A stretch of DNA of 64,000 bases from an uncultured Altererythrobacter sp. GTDB taxonomy: Bacteria > Pseudomonadota > Alphaproteobacteria > Sphingomonadales > Sphingomonadaceae. Positions 25,418 to 33,216 of the stretch are shown here, piece by piece. A program made the position numbers and the translations under genes. The notes beneath the pieces are model-generated. The model worked only from the letters and a program-made list of their open reading frames with translations, was not told the origin of the DNA and made no database searches. Position 1 is the stretch's first letter. Each line of letters starts with the position of its first letter. The stretch is from NCBI GenBank assembly GCA_946886565.1, contig CAMPIX010000014.1, positions 1 to 64,000 of the forward strand, written 5' to 3'.

Positions 25418-25446
25418 TTGACACGGGTCACATAAACACCTATAAG
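25410..25446 (+). promoter_or_regulatory. Sigma-70 promoter of the transposase within an inverted repeat
   Basis: TTGACA (25418-25423), a 17-base spacer and TATAAG (25441-25446) form a near-consensus promoter reading into the transposase gene, whose GTG start is at 25472. The -35 box lies in the loop of a GTGACCC (25410-25416) / GGGTCAC (25425-25431) inverted repeat that begins inside IRL. Transposase or a host protein bound there would block the promoter, so autoregulation is plausible. Confidence 0.7.
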
Positions 25447-25471
25447 AGGGCATCGAAAGCGGAGATGCCCG

Positions 25472-26386
25472 GTGCTCAAGACCTTCAACAGCCTGATCGA
25501 AATGATGGAGAAGATCCCCGACGAACAAGCGGCGATCGATCACATCACGGCTATCCGCTGGAAGAACGGCGCGTTTTGCCCGCACTGCAAGTCGACCCGC
25601 GTCTATCACTTCTCGGACGGTCGCAATCACAAGTGCGGCGAGTGCCGCAAGCGCTTCTCCATCCGCGTCGGCACCATTTTCGAAGACAGCAAGTTGCCGC
25701 TCCGCAAGTGGCTTCTCGCGATCTGGCTCATCACTTCGCACAAGAAGGGCATCGCGAGCACGCAGCTGGCGAAGGACATTGGCATCACCCAGAAGAGCGC
25801 GTGGTTTGTGACGCAGCGCCTTCGTGAAGCGGCCCGCACGCAGTCTTTCAACCGTCCGCTGGCTGACGATGTTGAGTCCGACGAGACCTTCATCGGCGGC
25901 AAGGAGAAGAACAAGCACGCTTGGCAGCGCACCGGCGGCAAGCAAGGCGGCAAAGGCAAGGTCGCGGTCCTCGGCATCCTCGAGCGCGGCGGCGAACTCC
26001 GCACGATGGTGACGCCGAACCTTCGGAAGGGCGCTGTGCAGGGCGCTATTCATGCCAACGTCGCCAAGGGTGCGGGTCTCTATACCGACGAGCACCCGGC
26101 TTTCGACGGGCTCCGCAGCGACTACATCCACCTGAGGGTGAACCACAGCGCTGGCGAGTATGTCCGCAACTACCTGATCCACACCAACGGAATCGAGGGT
26201 GTGTGGTCGTTGTTCAAGCGCCAGATCGTCGGCACTCACCACTATCTCTCGCCCAAGCACATCGCACGCTACTTGGGCGAAATGACATGGCGCTTCAATG
26301 CCCGCGCCATGGAGGAAGGCGAGCGGGTCAACGCTCTAATCGCCCAGACCACCGGGCGGCTCACCTACAAGGAACTGATCGCATGA
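25472..26386 (+). CDS. IS1595-family (ISXO2-like) transposase
   Basis: A 304-residue transposase. The N-terminal zinc ribbon has CPHC (about 36-39) and CGEC (about 55-58). The ISXO2-like DDE domain has ADDVESDETFIGGKEKNKH with the first Asp, GLYTDEHPAF with the second Asp, and HTNGIEGVWSLFKRQ with the Asn and Lys of the family's DDNK signature. GTG 25472 has GGAGA upstream. All motifs are intact, so the enzyme is probably active. Its stop overlaps the next ORF (ATGA). Confidence 0.95.
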   Translation: MLKTFNSLIEMMEKIPDEQAAIDHITAIRWKNGAFCPHCKSTRVYHFSDGRNHKCGECRKRFSIRVGTIFEDSKLPLRKWLLAIWLITSHKKGIASTQLAKDIGITQKSAWFVTQRLREAARTQSFNRPLADDVESDETFIGGKEKNKHAWQRTGGKQGGKGKVAVLGILERGGELRTMVTPNLRKGAVQGAIHANVAKGAGLYTDEHPAFDGLRSDYIHLRVNHSAGEYVRNYLIHTNGIEGVWSLFKRQIVGTHHYLSPKHIARYLGEMTWRFNARAMEEGERVNALIAQTTGRLTYKELIA

Positions 26387-26550
26387 CGGGGAAGAGGGAG
26401 AAGCCGCTCCATCTGGATATGGACCCGGACGAGGCCTTGGAGAGATTCCTCCAGACCGACCCCGCAGAACTGAAAAGACGACTTGACCAGAAAAAGCCCC
26501 CGCCGAAGCGGGGGCAGGCGGGGCCGAAGCCCAAGAAGAAGGGCGACTAA
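26383..26550 (+). CDS. IS passenger ORF downstream of transposase (55 aa)
   Basis: A 55-residue ORF from ATG 26383 in an ATGA overlap with the transposase stop and with AAGGA upstream. It reads MTGKREKPLHLDMDPDEALE and has a Lys/Pro-rich tail. Short ORFs with the KPL-x-LDM-x-(F/P)-x-EAL pattern commonly follow ISXO2-type transposases, so it is probably a translationally coupled partner or regulator of the transposase. Mechanism unknown. Confidence 0.7.
   Translation: MTGKREKPLHLDMDPDEALERFLQTDPAELKRRLDQKKPPPKRGQAGPKPKKKGD
26491..26515 (-). terminator. Minus-strand terminator inside the 55-aa passenger ORF
   Basis: GCCCCCGC-CGAA-GCGGGGGC at 26496-26515 reads on the minus strand as an 8-bp GC stem with a TTCG tetraloop followed by five T residues. 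This is an intrinsic terminator for transcription entering from the right; it is encoded within the KKPPPKRGQ codons. Confidence 0.6.
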
Positions 26551-26950
26551 CTGCTACCGCCTACGCGGGAACAGAGCGCCAGTGCGCCCGGACGTATTCA
26601 ACACGCCCGAAGCGGATGCGAAAGTAGGCCGAAATCCACTGCATCGCATATGCCCTTGCGTTGGGGCGGTAGAAATGCGATTCACGTCTTTCCACAGAGC
26701 GCTTCTCGCCGGCGGCTACCGCCCGAGGGGCCGAGGCCCGGCCGCCAGGTCGGGCCTTTTTCTTGCTTCTGGTCCTCGTGCCAGTCCCGTCACCCTATCT
26801 CATAGGCATACACCTCCCGACTGCCGGTCCCGTTGCGGGACTAGGCACGGACGCAGCATTAACGATCCTGATCGGGCAGTGCAACCCCCACCTCTTGATT
26901 TTTCCGCGCTTAGCGTTTAGCAAACGCTCACAAACGCGAGGAGGCAAGCC
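26551..26950. other. Non-coding interval inside the IS
   Basis: These 400 bases between the 55-residue ORF and the 252-residue passenger gene contain one intrinsic terminator (listed separately). The stretch from about 26780 to 26940 presumably contains the passenger promoter, but no consensus pair is obvious. I see no ORF with a convincing start here. Confidence 0.5.
26734..26764 (+). terminator. Intrinsic terminator of the transposase unit
   Basis: AGGCCCG (26734-26740) and CGGGCCT (26751-26757) form a 7-bp stem with a 10-base loop followed by TTTTCTT. It separates the transposase transcript from the 252-residue passenger gene. Confidence 0.75.
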
Positions 26951-27709
26951 ATGGCACGAATGCGCAGTCCGAACTACCCGTCAATCCCATTGCCATATGC
27001 TGTTGAATTAGTGGATAAAATATTCAAGGCAGATCGCACTAATGTGATCGACAAGGAGGTAGCCGCTGAACACATGGGCTATACGAGCCTAAACGGGCGA
27101 ACTTTGAAATTGCTCGGCGCTCTTAGCCAATACGGGCTTCTGGACAAGGTTGGGAAAGGCAAGGTCCGCGTGTCTCCAACCGCTGTTTCGATCCTGCATG
27201 GGATAGACGAGAACGAGAAGGTGCGCGCAATTTCAGCGGCAGCGTCGTCACCAGCACTCTTCAAGCGCATCCGGGACAATTTCGACAGCCCCTCCGACGC
27301 GACCATCACATCCTTCCTCATGCGCGAGGGCTTCACCGATGCGGCAGTCGAGCCGGTGCTGAAGAGCTACAAGGAGACAAGCGCATATTTAGCCGCGCGC
27401 GGAGTTTCCGAAAGTCATGGGAATGCCGACGATGACGGCGCAGAATCCTCTTCTGACAATGATCAGGATGAAGAGGATATCGATGTGAACGCAGATGCAC
27501 TCGTGGATCGCGGCAACGGCACGAAGGTGCAGCCGCCCCGACCGCCCCGCCTAGACGACAGGGAACTGCCACTCAATTCCACAAGGCCGCTGTTCGATTT
27601 CGAGACCGTGCGGATTGAGACAGTGATCGACAACCCCGACGATTTGGAAAAGTTGATCGAGCGCCTACAACAGATCAAGGGGATGCTGCCCTCTGAGACG
27701 GAGCACTAA
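26951..27709 (+). CDS. IS passenger protein of unknown function (252 aa)
   Basis: A 252-residue protein from ATG 26951 with GAGGCAAGCC upstream. The N-terminal part (MARMRSPNYPSIPLPYAVEL to about residue 85) looks like a winged-helix fold (NGRTLKLLGALSQYGLLDKV, then KGKVRVSPTAVSILHG). An acidic Asp/Glu/Ser-rich linker (about 155-180) and a C-terminal segment that could dimerise follow. I do not recognise the family. A DNA-binding regulator carried by the IS is the simplest reading; an immunity, target or modification role is equally untested. Confidence 0.7.
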   Translation: MARMRSPNYPSIPLPYAVELVDKIFKADRTNVIDKEVAAEHMGYTSLNGRTLKLLGALSQYGLLDKVGKGKVRVSPTAVSILHGIDENEKVRAISAAASSPALFKRIRDNFDSPSDATITSFLMREGFTDAAVEPVLKSYKETSAYLAARGVSESHGNADDDGAESSSDNDQDEEDIDVNADALVDRGNGTKVQPPRPPRLDDRELPLNSTRPLFDFETVRIETVIDNPDDLEKLIERLQQIKGMLPSETEH

Positions 27710-27716
27710 CCAGATC

Positions 27717-27746
27717 GCCCGGCCATCGCGCCGGGCTTTCTATTTC
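27717..27746. terminator. Terminator shared by two convergent passenger ORFs
   Basis: GCCCGGC (27717-27723) and GCCGGGC (27730-27736) form a 7-bp stem with loop CATCGC followed by TTTCTATTTC on the plus strand. It ends the 252-residue gene transcript and overlaps the end of the reverse 39-residue ORF. Confidence 0.75.
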
Positions 27747-27859
27747 TTGTCGCGAGGCTTTCCAGCGTCAGAACGCTTCTCGCGTATGCGACCATTAGAC
27801 TTGTTGCGGGAGCGATCCTGGCCCTTGGTCGGTCCCGTTTTCACCTTTGGCCACGGCAT
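27740..27859 (-). CDS. Reverse-strand basic micro-ORF in the IS (39 aa)
   Basis: A 39-residue ORF from ATG 27859 preceded by GAAGGAGATTCGCT, an excellent ribosome site. It reads MPWPKVKTGPTKGQDRSRNK and stays highly basic (Lys/Arg-rich, ending RDKK). It is convergent with the 252-residue gene and shares its terminator. The strong ribosome site argues that it is translated. The composition suggests nucleic-acid binding. I do not recognise it. Confidence 0.55.
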   Translation of the reverse strand: MPWPKVKTGPTKGQDRSRNKSNGRIREKRSDAGKPRDKK

Positions 27860-27910
27860 AGCGAATCTCCTTCGCCAGCCATCTTACGCCAAAGCGCGAC
27901 AACTTCCTAA

Positions 27911-27935
27911 TGGGTCAAACAGGTATATAGGCCCC
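27911..27935 (-). repeat. IS right inverted repeat (IRR)
   Basis: The reverse complement begins GGGGCCTATATACCTG and ends GACCCA, matching IRL at 23 of 25 positions. Confidence 0.9.
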
Positions 27936-27943
27936 CAAAAATC
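27936..27943. repeat. Right target-site duplication of the IS
   Basis: CAAAAATC, identical to 25385-25392 and immediately outside IRR. Confidence 0.9.
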
Positions 27944-29088
27944 TCTACATCTTCTACTACGATCGCGAAGGAGGAAGGGGTCGCAGCCATTCAACGGGCA
28001 CGTCGGACCTCGAACTCGCGAAGGAAGAACTAGATCGTTTCTACGATGAGCGAGAAAGAGGGCTGAAGTTCTGCCCCACGTGTGGCCAGGCCTTCAGCGG
28101 CGAACCATTGCCGCTGGTCGCAACGGCAATTGCCGAATATCTCGAAACGACAGATTACGCAGCTGCTGATGCGCGTCTCGGCCACGTACTGTCCTACATC
28201 GAGGACCACGCTTTAGAGGATGCTCGGTGCGACGAACTCGGCGACGCATGGATCGACAAATTCAGGAAATGGGCAGCCAAGGTCCCCATCGTCTCGCCAA
28301 CGGGTATAGAAAGAAAGCGATCTCCGGGGACCATCGAGGCAAGCGTTTCGATGCTGCGTACAGCAATCAACAGCGCCTTCATCGCGAGAAAGCTGCCTCA
28401 TCGCGCTACCTTCAGGGTGAAGGCAGCCGAGGACGTAAGTAACACACCGTGGTTTCGAGCGTCCGAAGAACAGCTCGTTGAAATGTTCCGATATGCGCTC
28501 GTCATCAATCCACCGGAAGCGAGCGAAAAGCAGATCCAAAAATGGAAGCGCGAGCGGCGTAATCTGCTTCAATATCTGCGCTTGGGTGTTGCGACCTGGG
28601 CGCGACCGGATGCGCTCATGGATTTTTCAACCGATCCGAATTTGGGCCAATGGAATCCGGCGGCAGCTTACATAAATTTAAACCCTGCGGGTCGGGCGCA
28701 AACGAATAAGTACCGGCCGCTCGTCAGGGCACCCAGACAGATGGTCGCGCTTCTCGACGCGAACGAAGGAAAATTCGTAAAAGCGGCATCTATCAGGACC
28801 GCATTTCGTCAGATGGCCTCAACGCTCAACTTCCCCGTCTCTGGTGACGGGCAAAGCGGAGAGAAACTGATCCGTCGCAGCGTCGCGAGCATCATTAGGC
28901 CCTTGCTCGAAGCCGAAAAAAGTTGGCAAACTCAAGGTCGGCTCATGCTGGGTCACATCAGACCGAACGTGTCTGACAAGTATGCCACACCTTATCATGA
29001 GGCTTATCTCGTCGATGCCCTTCGCCTCATCGAGGAGTTAATCGACCGCATCGAAGCCGCCGCACCCGGCGCGTTCTCGTTAAGTTAG
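27944..29088 (+). pseudogene. 3' part of the tRNA-proximal integrase (interrupted by the IS)
   Basis: This continues codon 29 of the ORF begun at 25308, reading LYIFYYDREGGRGRSHSTGT after the join. Joined, the gene would encode about 409 residues of a divergent tyrosine recombinase. It has a CPTC-xx-C-like segment near the N-terminal third, a core with RLGVATWARPDALMDF (first Arg), NKYRPLV (candidate Lys), LIRRSVASI (second Arg region) and LGHIRPNVSDKYA with the His and Tyr. It ends 54 bases from the 3' end of tRNA-Arg, the classic position for an integrase that uses the tRNA as attachment site. The remaining frame from ATG 28108 lacks the N-terminus and is probably inactive. Confidence 0.85.
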
Positions 29089-29142
29089 CCGGAGTTTCGC
29101 CGGAGCTAGCAAGGCGAATAACATGAAAAACGGCAGAAAAGC

Positions 29143-29219
<77 letters not shown>

Positions 29220-29347
29220 CGGCGGTGGGCCCGCTGCGCGGGCGAGGCGGCGCTTAGCAAAGGGGCTTGCGGGGCGCCAGTCGAATTTGCCTCCCGGGCA
29301 CCGCAGACATTAGCGATTTGGCAAGCCGGGGCCGCTATGGCCGGGGC

Positions 29348-29737
29348 ATGAATGCGCCGCTTCCTCCCGAACAGCATCGTCCGTCCGCGCGCGGCGAACT
29401 GTCGCTCAGCACGCATTGGTCGGCAATGCGCGATGCGGGCGCGGCGGTCGCGCTGCTCGCCGGGGTCGACGCGGGCAAACCGGGCGCGGCCGAGCGCAAC
29501 TTCGCCGCCGCGATCGCGGACGCGGGCGGATGGCGGCTCGAACTCGCCCGCGAGCGCCTGGCCGACATGGGCGCGCTGCTCCAGCCGGGGCTTGCCGCGC
29601 TGCTCGCGGTCAAGGCGCGCGGACGCGACGCCGCCGCGCCGGCGCGGGCGCTGTGGAGCGAGTACCGCGTGGCGCGCGACGCACTGCTAGCGCTCGCCCC
29701 CGAGGCCGGCGCGATGGGGCCGCGGCGCAGCGCCTGA
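29348..29737 (+). CDS. Hypothetical protein (129 aa)
   Basis: A 129-residue Ala/Arg-rich protein beginning [20 protein letters not shown]. It is largely helical ([20 protein letters not shown]) with no signal peptide or membrane segment. Codon use and GC match the core genome, so the island has ended. It is followed by mmcB in the same direction 51 bases later. Family not recognised. Confidence 0.65.
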   Translation: MNAPLPPEQHRPSARGELSLSTHWSAMRDAGAAVALLAGVDAGKPGAAERNFAAAIADAGGWRLELARERLADMGALLQPGLAALLAVKARGRDAAAPARALWSEYRVARDALLALAPEAGAMGPRRSA

Positions 29738-29761
29738 TCCTGTCCGCGACGACTTGACCGG

Positions 29762-29776
29762 GTTCGCCGTTTGTTC
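29762..29776 (+). promoter_or_regulatory. SOS (LexA) box upstream of mmcB
   Basis: GTTC-GCCGTTT-GTTC matches the alphaproteobacterial LexA operator GTTC-N7-GTTC perfectly and ends 12 bases before the mmcB start codon. A TTGACC (29754-29759) just upstream could be the -35 box, so LexA would cover the promoter. Confidence 0.75.
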
Positions 29777-29788
29777 CAGTCAGGCGCC

Positions 29789-30286
29789 ATGACAGCCGCC
29801 GAGATTTCCGAATCGCCAGCCCTTTTGCCCCCCGTCGCGACCGACGTGGCGCGCGGAATCTGCCGGCTGTTCGCGCGCAACGACATCTGGTGCCTGCCCG
29901 AAATGCCGCTGCGCAACGGTCGCCGCGCCGACCTGATGGGGATCGACCCCAAGGGCCGGATCGTGATCGTCGAGATCAAGATCAGCCGCGCCGACCTGCT
30001 CGGCGACGGCAAGTGGCCCGACTATCTCGACTTCTGCGACCGGTTCTATTGGGGGCTGCCGCTCGCGCTGGACCGCGCACCGCTCGAGCTGGCCGACTTT
30101 CGCCCCGAGTGCTGCGGGGTGATCGTCGCCGATGGCTATGACGCCGAGATCGTGCGCCCGGCACCCTCGCAGCCGCTCGCCGCGGCGCGGCGCAAGATCG
30201 AGGTCCAGCGGCTCGCGCGTGCGGCGCTGCGGCGTTCGCTGGTCGGGGCCGATCCGGCGTGCGCGCCGTGGGGCGAGGCTCGATAG
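29789..30286 (+). CDS. mmcB: MmcB-family DNA repair protein
   Basis: A 165-residue MmcB-family protein. The conserved segments are ARGICRLFARNDIWCLPEMP, RRADLMGID, IVIVEIKISRADLLGDGKWP and CDRFYW. The D...EIK pattern is that of a PD-(D/E)xK nuclease-like fold. In Caulobacter the mmcAB genes are SOS-induced and protect against mitomycin C. The ATG at 29789 lies 12 bases after a perfect LexA box, which supports both the start and the role. Partner mmcA is not in the window. Confidence 0.9.
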   Translation: MTAAEISESPALLPPVATDVARGICRLFARNDIWCLPEMPLRNGRRADLMGIDPKGRIVIVEIKISRADLLGDGKWPDYLDFCDRFYWGLPLALDRAPLELADFRPECCGVIVADGYDAEIVRPAPSQPLAAARRKIEVQRLARAALRRSLVGADPACAPWGEAR

Positions 30287-30327
30287 GCCTGTCGCCTGCC
30301 GCGGCGCTCGGGCATAAGGGGGCCGCC

Positions 30328-31062
30328 ATGGCGACCGCAATCCTCCTCTCCGCGCTGGCGATGACCGCGATCGTTGCGGTGCGCTATCTCGCCGCGAGCG
30401 GGCTGTTCGCATGGGCGACCGAGCGCGTGCGGCCGGGGCTCTACGCGCGCCTCGGCCCGCAGATCCGGCGCGAGATCGGCTGGTCGCTCGCCTCGGCGGC
30501 GATCTACGGCATTCCGGCGGGTGTAGTCGCGTGGGGCTGGCAGGAGCGCGGCTGGACGCGGATCTATACCGAATGGAGCGCCTGGCCGCTATGGTATCTG
30601 CCGGTCTCGCTGTTTCTCTATCTCTTTGCGCACGATACCTGGTTCTACTGGACGCATCGCTGGATGCACCGGCCACGGTTGTTCCGCGCGGCACATGCGA
30701 TCCACCATGCAAGCCGGCCGCCGACCGCATGGGCGGCGATGAGCTTCCACCCGATCGAGGCGCTGACCGGCGCGATCGTCATCCCTGCGCTGGTGTTCCT
30801 GATTCCGATCCACGTCGCCATGCTCGGCCTGGTGCTGCTGATCATGACCGTGATGGGGGTGATCAACCACATGGGGTGGGAGATGTTTCCGCGCGCGCTT
30901 GTTCATTCCAAAGTCGGCGGCTGGCTGATAACCGCGAGCCACCACCAGCGCCATCACGAGCAATACGCATGCAATTACGGCTTATACTTTCGCTTCTGGG
31001 ATCGCCTGTGCGGCACCGATCGCGGGCTGTCCGATCGCTTCGCGGCACCTTCCGCGCCCTGA
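30328..31062 (+). CDS. Sterol desaturase / fatty-acid hydroxylase family membrane protein
   Basis: A 244-residue integral membrane di-iron oxygenase. The His clusters are HDTWFYWTHRWMH (102-114), HAIHH (123-127) and HHQRHHEQY near the C-terminus, with a further NHMGWE segment. Four to five hydrophobic segments surround them. The family hydroxylates or desaturates sterols, fatty acids, hopanoids or carotenoids; the substrate is not evident. The ATG at 30328 is preceded by AAGGGGG. The downstream DUF2141 gene overlaps its 3' end, so the two are co-translated. Confidence 0.88.
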   Translation: MATAILLSALAMTAIVAVRYLAASGLFAWATERVRPGLYARLGPQIRREIGWSLASAAIYGIPAGVVAWGWQERGWTRIYTEWSAWPLWYLPVSLFLYLFAHDTWFYWTHRWMHRPRLFRAAHAIHHASRPPTAWAAMSFHPIEALTGAIVIPALVFLIPIHVAMLGLVLLIMTVMGVINHMGWEMFPRALVHSKVGGWLITASHHQRHHEQYACNYGLYFRFWDRLCGTDRGLSDRFAAPSAP

Positions 31063-31496
31063 CTCTCGCGCTCGCGGCGCCGTTCGTTCTCGGTGCCGGC
31101 ATGCCCGAGACGGCCCCCGACGCGGTCGACGTGACGGTCAGGATCACCGGTTTGCGATCGAGCGAAGGCGTGGTTCGCGCGTGCATGACGACCGATCCGG
31201 AGCGCTTCCCCAAATGCCGCGGCGCGCCCCGCGCGCACCGCGCCACGGTGGCCGCGGACGAGGCGCTCACGCTCACTTTCCACGGCGTCGAGCCGGGCCG
31301 CTACGCGATCGCGCTGCTCCACGACGAGAACGGCAACGGCGAGGCCGACCGCGCACTCGGCCTGATGCCGAAGGAGGGCTTCGGCTTCTCGCGCGACGCC
31401 AAGGTGCGCATGGGCCCGCCCAGCTTCGAAGACGCCGCGTTCGAGGTGAACGGGCGCGCCAGCACCCAGGCGATCCGCATGCGTTACATGTTTTGA
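31008..31496 (+). CDS. Exported DUF2141-family protein (second copy)
   Basis: About 162 residues. The mature part contains VDVTVRITGLRSSEGVVRAC and the Asp/Asn loop LLHDENGNGEADR, the DUF2141 pattern also seen at 9633-10130, and it ends in the same I-x-M-x-Y tail. A signal peptide (RSLRGTFRALTLALAAPFVL) is present. The start is uncertain: GTG 31008 gives a normal signal peptide and overlaps the desaturase gene by 55 bases, whereas an earlier ATG at 30969 would give a longer basic lead. A linked desaturase and DUF2141 protein suggests a role in envelope lipid chemistry, but this is inference. Confidence 0.78.
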   Translation: MRHRSRAVRSLRGTFRALTLALAAPFVLGAGMPETAPDAVDVTVRITGLRSSEGVVRACMTTDPERFPKCRGAPRAHRATVAADEALTLTFHGVEPGRYAIALLHDENGNGEADRALGLMPKEGFGFSRDAKVRMGPPSFEDAAFEVNGRASTQAIRMRYMF

Positions 31497-31531
31497 CGTC
31501 ACGCCGTCGGGCGCATCCGCCGCGCAGGGAC

Positions 31532-31546
31532 TTAACGGTAACTTTA
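31532..31546 (+). promoter_or_regulatory. Possible CtrA-type site upstream of the PAS protein
   Basis: TTAA-CGGTAAC-TTTA differs at one base from the alphaproteobacterial CtrA consensus TTAA-N7-TTAA. It lies 56 bases upstream of the ATG at 31602. A single near-match is weak evidence. Confidence 0.25.
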
Positions 31547-31601
31547 CCACGTCGCGCCATTACGAGTCCGCAGAACACCGCATCGGGGGCTCGACAAGGC
31601 A

Positions 31602-33149
31602 ATGGACACACTGCGCGGCAACTTCGATTCGTCGCCTTACGACGACGACGATCGCGACGACTTCTTTGCCGACGATGAGGCATCGCGCGAGCCGCCGCCC
31701 GCCGCGATCGGCAGCGACGAGCGCCGGATGCAGGTGCGCGCCTACAACCACTGGGCGAGTCTGCTCGACGAGCGCAACTTTCCCTCGATCGAGGATCTCG
31801 ACCCCTCGGCGCTGCCCGATTTCGGCCCGTACAGCGTGCTGCTGGACTTCACTTCGGGGATCGAGAATCCCGCAGTACCGTTCCTCGGCGCCGAGCTCGG
31901 AGTCGAATGCGGGGCCGACGGCGAGATCGAATCGCTCGCCGACGTGCCGGCGCGCTCGCTGCTGAGCCGCATCACCGACCACTATCTGCAGATTCTCGCC
32001 AATCAGGCGCCGATCGGGTTCGAGGCCGAGTTCGTGAACCAGCGCGGCGCGACGATCCTCTATCGGGGGATTCTGCTGCCTTTCTCGAGCGACGACGACA
32101 CGATCGACTTCATCTATGGCGTGATCAACTGGAAGGAGCTGGCCGACCAGCTCACCACCGACGAACTCATGCTCGAGATCGATCAGGTGCTCGAGCCTGG
32201 CGAAGCCGAGGAAGACCCTCCGTACGAACCGACGCGCGAACCCGATCCGGTGACCGACTGGGCCGACGGCCCGGCAGGCGAGTCGGGCGATGTCGTGGCG
32301 CTGCCTGCGGCGGGCAACGACGACGAGGATGCGCTCGGCTACCCCGAACCTTCGTTCGGCGACGCGTCCGACGACGAATACGACGCCGAAGACGCTTTCG
32401 TCCACGACGATGGATTGGGCGACGAGCCGCGCGGTGGCTGGGGCATGGCCGAGATGATCGCGCGCCATTCGACCCCGAAGAAGCCCTACGCGATTCCGCT
32501 CGAGCCCGAAGACCTTGCCCCGGTGCCCGCCAGCTTCGATTCCGGCGAGGAGCTGGGCCTGCACGACTGCCTCGCCGCGGCGCGCGAGTGCGCGCTCGCC
32601 GCGAGCAGTTGCGAGGACCGCAGCCGCACCGCACTCTACGACGCTGTCGGCCGCGCCTACGATTTCAGCTGCGCGGCACAGGATTCGCCGGATGAGTTCG
32701 CCGAGCTCGTCGCCGAGAACGGGCTCACCGTGCAGGACCGCGCGCCGATGACTCCGGTGGTCAAGCTGGTGTTCGGCGCCGGTTACGACAAGACTCGTCT
32801 CACCGAATATGCCGCCGTGCTCGGCCACGCGCATCGTATGGGAATCGAACGCGGCGCGCTGCCCGGTTATCTCTCGCAGGCGGAGGGCGGCCTCAAGGGC
32901 GTGGTCAAGGCCGAGCGCCAACTGCGCCGCGAGGAAAGCGGCAAGACCGAAGCCGAAACCCCGCGCGAGGCGCTGGAGCGCAAGCTGCGCGCGATCGCGC
33001 CGCTCGGGTTCGAGGAGCTCGAGCCGCAAGGCGAAGAGTTCGGCCTGGTGGTCATCCGCCGGCTCGAAACGGGCGAAGTGGTCGCGCTCGGCGAGGTGTC
33101 CGACGACGCAGCGCTGGTCGAGCGGGCCGCGCGCAAGCTCGTTGCTTAG
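31602..33149 (+). CDS. PAS-like-domain acidic protein (515 aa)
   Basis: A 515-residue acidic protein. An N-terminal Asp-rich stretch (SSPYDDDDRDDFFADDE) precedes a PAS_5-like domain at about 40-185 (YNHWASLLDERNFPSIEDLD, PYSVLLDF, FVNQRGATILYRGILLPF). A disordered acidic linker (about 200-285) and a helical C-terminal half follow, with no kinase, GGDEF, EAL or DNA-binding motif visible. PAS_5 proteins in alphaproteobacteria are usually of unknown sensing function. It is monocistronic with a possible CtrA site upstream. Confidence 0.7.
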   Translation: MDTLRGNFDSSPYDDDDRDDFFADDEASREPPPAAIGSDERRMQVRAYNHWASLLDERNFPSIEDLDPSALPDFGPYSVLLDFTSGIENPAVPFLGAELGVECGADGEIESLADVPARSLLSRITDHYLQILANQAPIGFEAEFVNQRGATILYRGILLPFSSDDDTIDFIYGVINWKELADQLTTDELMLEIDQVLEPGEAEEDPPYEPTREPDPVTDWADGPAGESGDVVALPAAGNDDEDALGYPEPSFGDASDDEYDAEDAFVHDDGLGDEPRGGWGMAEMIARHSTPKKPYAIPLEPEDLAPVPASFDSGEELGLHDCLAAARECALAASSCEDRSRTALYDAVGRAYDFSCAAQDSPDEFAELVAENGLTVQDRAPMTPVVKLVFGAGYDKTRLTEYAAVLGHAHRMGIERGALPGYLSQAEGGLKGVVKAERQLRREESGKTEAETPREALERKLRAIAPLGFEELEPQGEEFGLVVIRRLETGEVVALGEVSDDAALVERAARKLVA

Positions 33150-33216
33150 GGTTTGGGCCTGACCGATTGTCCACACGGGGTATACCCGGTCAGTCCAGAT
33201 CGTTAGCTTGCCGCGG

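Larger units (their letters stand above)
25393..27935 (+). mobile_element. Complete IS1595-family insertion sequence (2,543 bp) with passenger genes
   Basis: The element is bounded by 25-bp inverted repeats (25393-25417 and 27911-27935, 23 of 25 positions matching) and by a perfect 8-bp target duplication. It carries an ISXO2-like DDE transposase, a 55-residue ORF overlapping the transposase end, a 252-residue passenger gene and a 39-residue reverse ORF. A promoter lies at the left end and two intrinsic terminators lie inside. The size exceeds a minimal IS because of the passengers, a situation known in the IS1595 family. It interrupts the island integrase. The undamaged duplication and ORFs suggest a recent insertion. 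Confidence 0.92.
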
